From NCBI RefSeq assembly GCF_021130785.1, contig NC_060213.1, positions 96,960,501-97,024,500 of the forward strand: a stretch of DNA of 64,000 nt, in the 5' to 3' direction. A program made the position numbers and the translations under genes. Below the pieces are notes generated by a model, which did no database searches, was not told where the DNA came from, and saw nothing but the letters and a program-made list of their open reading frames with translations. This DNA is from Homalodisca vitripennis. Lineage: Eukaryota; Arthropoda; Insecta; Hemiptera; Cicadellidae. Shown here piece after piece: positions 58,491 through 64,000 of the stretch (the stretch's first letter is position 1; each line of letters begins with the position of its first letter).

Positions 58491-59555
58491 TGCTATGTTT
58501 TTTCTGGAAGTTTATTAAAACGTTTTATGCTTACGTTTGGTTTTCTCAAATTGAACATTCATCTGTTCCAGCATAAATGTTTGTAATACAATAGGAATGT
58601 ATCTATTTTCTACTAATAAAACTATCTAATTTTTTATCTGATACTAAATCAAATACAATAAATACACAGGGATGGAAAGGTCATGATTCTAATAATTTTT
58701 CTTTTTAATTGGGATGCAAGAAAGGCTATCGCCAACATTTACAATAATTCTAATTACTTTCTTTTGCCAAATGAAAGCAGTTTAGCACTGGTACTGTTTT
58801 CCCAATGTGTTATATAATACCTTAGATGGGAATGGAAAAAGGCATATTATGTTGTGATCAACATTTCACTGCTGATGACTTTAGTTTCCTTTTCTGTTAT
58901 TTAACAGATCATAGATAACGTTTTTTCCATAGGAAACTACATGAGCACTCCAATTTCATCAATTAATTATCCATGTATATTTCTATTAGCTTAACAGGTT
59001 CTGTATACTTACTGTCAAGGACACAGTTTCTATCAAAAGTAAAAATTAAATTTTCTGTTTTACTACTATTTACTACCAAAAGGTTAGCTTTATCACAGCT
59101 TCTGCCATCACCTGCTCTTGTTCTAAAGTTTTCAGATTTTAATTGCTATTTAAAATAGTTGTACCATCTGCATATAGTACAGACCTACAAGGCACATTAA
59201 ATAAAAAAATCATTTATCACTACAGCAAACAGAAAAGGACTGAGTACTGAGCTTTGTGGGACCCTTAGTAAAACATTTTGGAAATCTGACACATCTTTAT
59301 TTTGTGAGACCAACTGCCACTTATTTTGTAAATATGATGAAAATCTTCTTAATTCATTATTTAATGTAGTAAAATTTAACTCTTTTACGATCAGATCATG
59401 ATGAATACAATCAAAAGCTTTAGCCTTAAGTCAATTAAGATAGTACATATTCTTTGTTTAAAGGTTATTTTTTGACGATGGAAGGATTGTGAAGGAAACA
59501 GGATTTTTCCGGACATTTGCCATCGTTCAGTGAAACAAGAAAACAGTAACACTAC

Positions 59556-59588
59556 GTTTCGAGATCTGCAATCTGATCTCTTCTTCAG
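59556..59588 (-). ncRNA. Hammerhead-like motif, left arm
   Basis: Minus-strand CTGAAGA (59588-59582), stem GAGATC/GATCTC, GAAAC (59560-59556). Same sequence as the motif at 19682-19714, including the extra A before the stem. Confidence 0.45.
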
Positions 59589-59630
59589 GTAAAGAACTAA
59601 CCTAATACATGTATTAGGTTAGTTCTTTAC

Positions 59631-59663
59631 CTGAAGAAGAGATCAGATTGCAGATCTCGAAAC
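59631..59663 (+). ncRNA. Hammerhead-like motif, right arm
   Basis: Plus-strand CTGAAGA (59631-59637), stem GAGATC/GATCTC, GAAAC (59659-59663). It is the mirror of the left-arm motif, so a transcript from either strand would hold one motif in sense and one in antisense. Confidence 0.45.
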
Positions 59664-60000
59664 GTAGTGTTACTGTTTTCTTGTTTCACTGAACGATGGC
59701 AAATGTCCGGAAAAATCCTGTTTCCTAGTACATATTATCATTGTTTTGTCTCTAAAATTCACAATAACATGTTCTGTTAGTTTTAACTGCTTTTACTGTG
59801 TTTTAAAACCTGGAAAAAACTGAATAGGTCAGGACATGAGAGATTTACAACAATAAAAGCTATACAATTGTGCCTTGATACAAAACTCAAATATCTTACT
59901 AATAATTGGAAAGACAAAGACAGAGTTTAAGTTTTTTTCTCATATTTCAACAGCCAATACCAGCAATGGGACTACTTTTAAAGTTAATAAAACATGTCTA

Positions 60001-61230
60001 TCATTTAATATTGTAAAATGACTGCCATATTCATATAATCACAACTCAGCATGGGAATATGTATCAGTTTCTAAAAAATATTTCTCACTTTACTTTTTTG
60101 AACCTGTGCAATCATTATGTAGAATTAGTTTTTCCATGAATATTGCATTCTTTTACCCAGATTTATGTTGATATGGCTTATTATGATAACCTTAAACACT
60201 ATTAGTCAATTAATCAATTTTTATACATCAAATGATGATCTTTTCATTGAGGTAAACTTTCTGTATCATCCGTAACATGTATTTATTCATAAAAATGATC
60301 TAAAACTGCTATTCCTCTTTTATTATTAACCTGCAAATTTGAAAAGGTATAGAGATGTAACAAAAAAATAAGTTTGTAAAAATAAAAATATTTATTTACT
60401 TTTTAACCCAAATAAATATTGGATTACATTCACAGTTTAATGTGCAGTGTCCAAAATTGTCCCGTCCATAACAAAAATGAAATCCTAGAAATAATTTTAG
60501 ATATGAATTAACATATTTAACAAATATGTTTTAGAATATAACAATGTACAAACATAAAACATTGATTTTGAACATCTACATTTCAAATCTGTCAGAATAA
60601 TATCATATATAAACATTGTAAATACTCTGAATGAAAATGAGTGAAATTTGTCTGAATGTCTCATTCATAATAATAGAATGGCTGTAATACATTTGCTGTA
60701 TTTTATTATTTTACTATACATTGTTGTTAATGTTTAGTTTTAAGAATTATGCCAAAGATATAAATGTCTATGACATTTTTTATTTACAAAATGATTAAAG
60801 ACATTTTGAATTGAATAAAAAAACTACTTGTAGAGCATTTGACAAAGAAATGTAGATAATTTTTGAGGACAACACCCGGAATTTGGGTAATCCCCTCATG
60901 AGGTCATACAGAAACGTTGTTTTAAGACAGCTCATATATTATCTGTTTGTACTGTGATAAGCTACTATCAATGAAGTGTTGGCATCTCCATCATTACATC
61001 ACAATGACACCTGAACCTTACGTGTAAAACTAGAAGTAAGAATTACTGAATGAATGGGTGAGGCTGAAAAGATTGCTAAATTATGGTGCTAAACAAAAAT
61101 ATGTTATTGGAAATTACAACAATATTGCAATAAATAAATGATTTTAAATTTAAAATAATGTTTAAAATAAATCAATGTTGATCTAAATTACCCAATAAAC
61201 AACATTGAATATTAAAAGAGTACATATTTA

Positions 61231-61283
<53 letters not shown>

Positions 61284-62178
61284 CTAAAACAATATTGTAG
61301 GCATAAGATAATATTGTAGTGTTTAAGAAACGTAGATAAATATTTCTCACTGATAGACTGAAAGACAGAACCAAATATTTTATGTTTTAATTCATATTTG
61401 ATAAAAAAGAATGATATTGCTGTCATATCTAAGTCTTTTTATCTATGGAATATATAGATCTCATAACATACTGATGTTATTCAGGAAAGCACTCCACTGA
61501 TAAACCCCGAGCTAACAACTGATAAAATAAACAAGTTTTAGTAAACAGCAACTCTCTTCAATGGAACCTGTATATTATTTAGTTCTTATTTAATTGCTAT
61601 TGACACTGTTTGCACATAAGAAAATCATCCCTTTTCAAATTTACTTTGTATTATGGATTACCTGCCTACAACTATCAGCACGTAATATGCCTGTATTATT
61701 TAAATACAACTTTCAAAACCTTCTTAAATATCAAGCACTATCAGCAAGGTCAATTCTAGTCAGTGTTTAATGCTTTTTCCTATCAAAAGCTAGTCAGTAA
61801 TGATTTCAGTGTCCATTAATACCTTTCCAATGATACCAAAATGTCATTATTCTGAAAATTGTTATTCCAACCCTCTCCGTCGGCCATCAACCACAATTGG
61901 TGGATGTTATTAAATACTTCATTGAAAATGCTTTAATTTCTCTTAAAGCGAGTTGCCAGTAATAGCCACAAATTGACTTAACATTTTTTTGAAAATTACA
62001 ACTATTCTTCCAACATTTCCTCCAAACCCCCCCCCCCCCCGCATTGCTCATAATGATCTTCCCAAAGATAGTTTCAAAATAAAATTTGGGAATTATTTGT
62101 TTTTAAATGGTTTATTGTTTTATTCCCATGCACCCCCTTCAGATTACTGAATATTAATACGCTATGACCAAAGAGTTA
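60001..62178. other. AT-rich DNA with microsatellites
   Basis: No gene recognised. (AT)n lies at 61233-61280 and a run of 14 C at 62027-62040. Confidence 0.5.
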
Positions 62179-62180
62179 TA

Positions 62181-64000
62181 CAGGGTGAGTCAGAAATATG
62201 GTAAAATATTTTAAGACGTGATTGTAGAGCTAAAAATAAGAAAAAAATGTTATATAAAGGTAGGTCCGGAAACGCTCCATTACTGAGTAATGGCTGGCGA
62301 AAAATTTTGCTTTGTTTTCAGTTCACCTGGTGAAATTAAGTGATTCTGAAAGGTTTTGTTCTTACTTTTTAACTCAAATAAGATGGATATATAAGGAAAA
62401 TCACCTGAAAAATCAAATAAAACCACTCTAGAGGTTGTAGTGTGAACAGTTCTTTGAGAAAAAGTATGAAATTTGCAAAAAAAAAACTAATAACAAAAAT
62501 ACCATCTTAAATGTTTGATGTCGAATAAAATTGTTAAATGACCAACAAACACATCGTTTTTCTTAATACAGATTGTAGAGAATTTAATTCTGAAAACAAC
62601 CATAATATACAAAGTTAACTAAATGTGTAACAAAGTTATGATATTGACTCCTTACGTATCACACTACACAGCAAACTTTTGCTGTTTTATAATAAGGAAT
62701 GAGTATCTGATTGGTAACAGCTGGTGTAAAATACACATTTTTTGGTTCAAAATTTTATTTTTAAATACAATAAACATCAAAAATTGCTTTAAGTCTCACC
62801 AGAAGATTAAAAATTATGCTTTAAATGACCTCTGTTGTTCAAAATGCACGCGTTCAGGCGTCTTCTCATCAAGTTTCAGACCCGTTCAAAAACTCCAGGT
62901 GTCTGCTTAATGGTTTCTATTCCATTAGAAAGGTTTAATCGGAATTCTTCAATGGGAAAGAGTAAACTAATTTTTTTTAATGTCCCCAAAGGTAAAAAGT
63001 CCAAAGGATTTAAGTCCGGTGATCTTGCTGGCCATGAAACTGGTCCACCTCGGCCTTCGATCGATTTGTGAAACTCTCATTTAGGTGTCCACGAACAGCC
63101 AGAGAGCAGTGCGCAGGTGCCCCGTCAGGCATAAACCACATGTTTTGGCGCAAATGCAGAGATACATCATCAAGCAGGTTAGGTAGCTCGTCTCTTAAAA
63201 AGTTCAAGTACACCACGCCATTAAGCCTGGGAGGAAGCACGAATACGACAAAATGATCTGCCCAAACATATACTGAAAACTGATGTGGGCGATTAGGTTT
63301 GATAGCATGAGGATTTCTGTCTGCCCAAATGTGGTTGTTATGGAAGTTAATGATAGCTGTTCTTGTAAAGTAAGCCTCATTGGTAAACAAAATTGTATTC
63401 AAAAAGTTTGGATCAGCACATTTTAACAGAAGCCATTGACAAAAACAACATGGGGAACGTAGTTTTGTGGCAAAAGAGTTGCTGGGACATGGAGTTGCTT
63501 GGACATGCTGGAAGTGGTATGGGTGTAACTGGTATTCGTGTAGTATTCTCCGAATACTAGATTGGCTGACATTGAACTGTAGTGACAATTCTCTAGTGCT
63601 CTTTTCAGGATAATCAGAAATTTTATTAAGAATCAACTCTTCTAATTCAACAGTCGTACATGATCAGGCGGTGCCTGAATTACTATGCTCCAAAGACTTC
63701 AAAGAACCTGTTTCAGATAGGCGTTGATGAATAGTGGCAAACATTTTGCGCTTGGACACCTGCGGTTAGGAAAGTTCTCTTGAACTGACGTCTTGCTGCA
63801 GTACTATTGCAGCGTCCCAAACTATACATTAAATGCATGTCTGCTAATTCAGAGTTTGAATACACATGAATATTACCTTCCATTTTTAATAAATGAAACA
63901 CACAACACAAAATTACTAATAAAATGGATGAAAATAACTGGTTAAAATACTTAACACAAACACACAGTATCTTTACAGTTTGTAGTTTAGTTCAACAATG
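62181..64000 (-). mobile_element. Tc1/mariner-superfamily element, right part outside the window
   Basis: The left (3') end CAGGGTGAGTCAGAAATA follows TA at 62179-62180 and resembles the CAGGGTG ends of insect IS630/Tc1/mariner elements. The minus strand carries a nearly full-length but broken transposase (63883-62807). The other inverted repeat is expected to the right of 63990 and is not in the window. Confidence 0.7.
62807..63883 (-). pseudogene. Tc1/mariner-superfamily transposase, frameshifted
   Basis: The N-terminus from ATG 63883 reads MEGNIHVYSNSELADMHLMY then CNSTAARRQF. It shifts frame near 63760 into 'IHQRLSETGSL'. The main frame (63636-63010) has a helix-turn-helix (STRELSLQFNVSQSSIRRIL), ILFTNEAYFTR, a HIWADRNPHA block, FSVYVWADHF and WFMPDGAPAH. 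A second shift near 63040 leads to GRGGPVSWPARSPDLNPLDF and a normal end (62809-62807). The first catalytic Asp (FTDEA in relatives) is Asn here. The second and third Asp remain, about 42 residues apart, longer than mariner D34D and nearer to the DD41D-type groups (rosa/VS-like). Confidence 0.78.

Larger units (their letters stand above)
59452..59725. mobile_element. Penelope terminal-repeat insertion forming a perfect 234-bp palindrome
   Basis: TAGTACATATT flanks the piece on both sides (59441-59451 and 59726-59736), an 11-bp target duplication (its first base also belongs to the palindrome's last base). Positions 59493-59726 form a perfect inverted repeat: two 117-bp arms with no mismatch by eye and no spacer, centred between 59609 and 59610. 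The arm sequence is the Penelope tail seen at 19640-19790. The left arm continues for 41 bp more (59452-59492) to the element end CTTTGTTT; the right arm stops short. It therefore looks like two terminal repeats in head-to-head orientation inserted together. Confidence 0.85.
58600..60000 (-). mobile_element. LINE reverse-transcriptase remnant (Jockey/CR1-like), split by an insertion
   Basis: The minus strand reads, from right to left, 'FPIISKIFEFCIKAQLYSF' (about 59925-59870), IQFFPGFKT, LKLTEHVIVN (about 59790-59765) and ICTILIDL (motif A start, about 59745). Beyond the inserted Penelope piece it resumes with KAFDCIHHDLIVKELN (about 59425-59380), SVLSPFLFAVVINDF (about 59250-59205), YADG in place of YADD (about 59180), KTENLIFTF and VKLI.IYMDN (about 58990). 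The domain order is intact, but stops and frameshifts abound. The insertion at 59452-59725 sits inside the palm domain. Confidence 0.75.

Noticed and set aside
1..64000. tRNA, rRNA or CRISPR array
   Set aside because: No cloverleaf with conserved boxes, no rRNA-like block and no regularly spaced short repeats were seen on either strand.

Overview
The window is AT-rich animal nuclear DNA. It has no operons, few and short open frames, exon-sized coding pieces with GT/AG splice signals, microsatellites and very many transposable-element (TE) remnants. The mix of mariner-type elements, a piggyBac-like TTAA element, Penelope-like retroelements, an I-type LINE with RNase H and R1/Jockey-like LINE fragments suggests an arthropod, most likely an insect. 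A hemipteran would fit, but this is inference.

Host genes are sparse. At 26897-27355 (+) is a terminal coding exon for a small protein with a UMA-type (UBAP1-MVB12-associated) C-terminus, probably an ESCRT-I-associated UMAD1-like protein. Between 57616 and 53364 (-) three phase-compatible exons encode the C-terminal 156 residues of a host protein I cannot name. The acceptor side of its first visible exon has been copied into a seven-unit, 136-bp tandem array (57531-58490). A further exon-like piece (5081-5185, -) lies inside a MITE-like element and looks captured.

Layout. 1-8000: deleted mariner (609-1547), a 585-bp palindromic-ended element (3961-4545), two copies of another MITE-like family (4762-5489 and 7070-7601), and a broken zinc-ribbon transposase-like frame (about 5880-6194). 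8000-12100: little beyond a LINE scrap. 12110-16557: a 4.45-kb DNA transposon with about 530-bp terminal inverted repeats, a TTAG target duplication and a decayed transposase-like gene that I cannot place in a superfamily; this is the best candidate for something undescribed. 18100-25800: LINE fragments on both strands and a Penelope-like 3' end with a GIY-YIG domain and a hammerhead-like motif. 26000-34000: the UMA gene exon, then long apparently empty DNA. 34190-42720: a roughly 120-130-bp satellite-like repeat holding an R1/Jockey-like LINE fragment and an apparently full-length 6287-bp I-type LINE (ORF1 480 aa, ORF2 1229 aa, both open, 13-bp target duplication). 42700-53000: an 818-bp MITE, a piggyBac-like TTAA element and two mariner remnants. 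53364-58490: the minus-strand host gene. 58600-60000: a LINE reverse-transcriptase remnant split by a Penelope terminal-repeat insertion that forms a perfect 234-bp palindrome. 62181 to the end: a Tc1/mariner-superfamily element with a frameshifted transposase, cut by the window edge.

The elements are nested and of different ages. The I-type LINE (intact frames, perfect duplication) and the 234-bp palindrome (perfect arms) look young; the 4.45-kb transposon, the mariners and most LINE pieces are decayed. I saw no tRNA, rRNA or CRISPR array.
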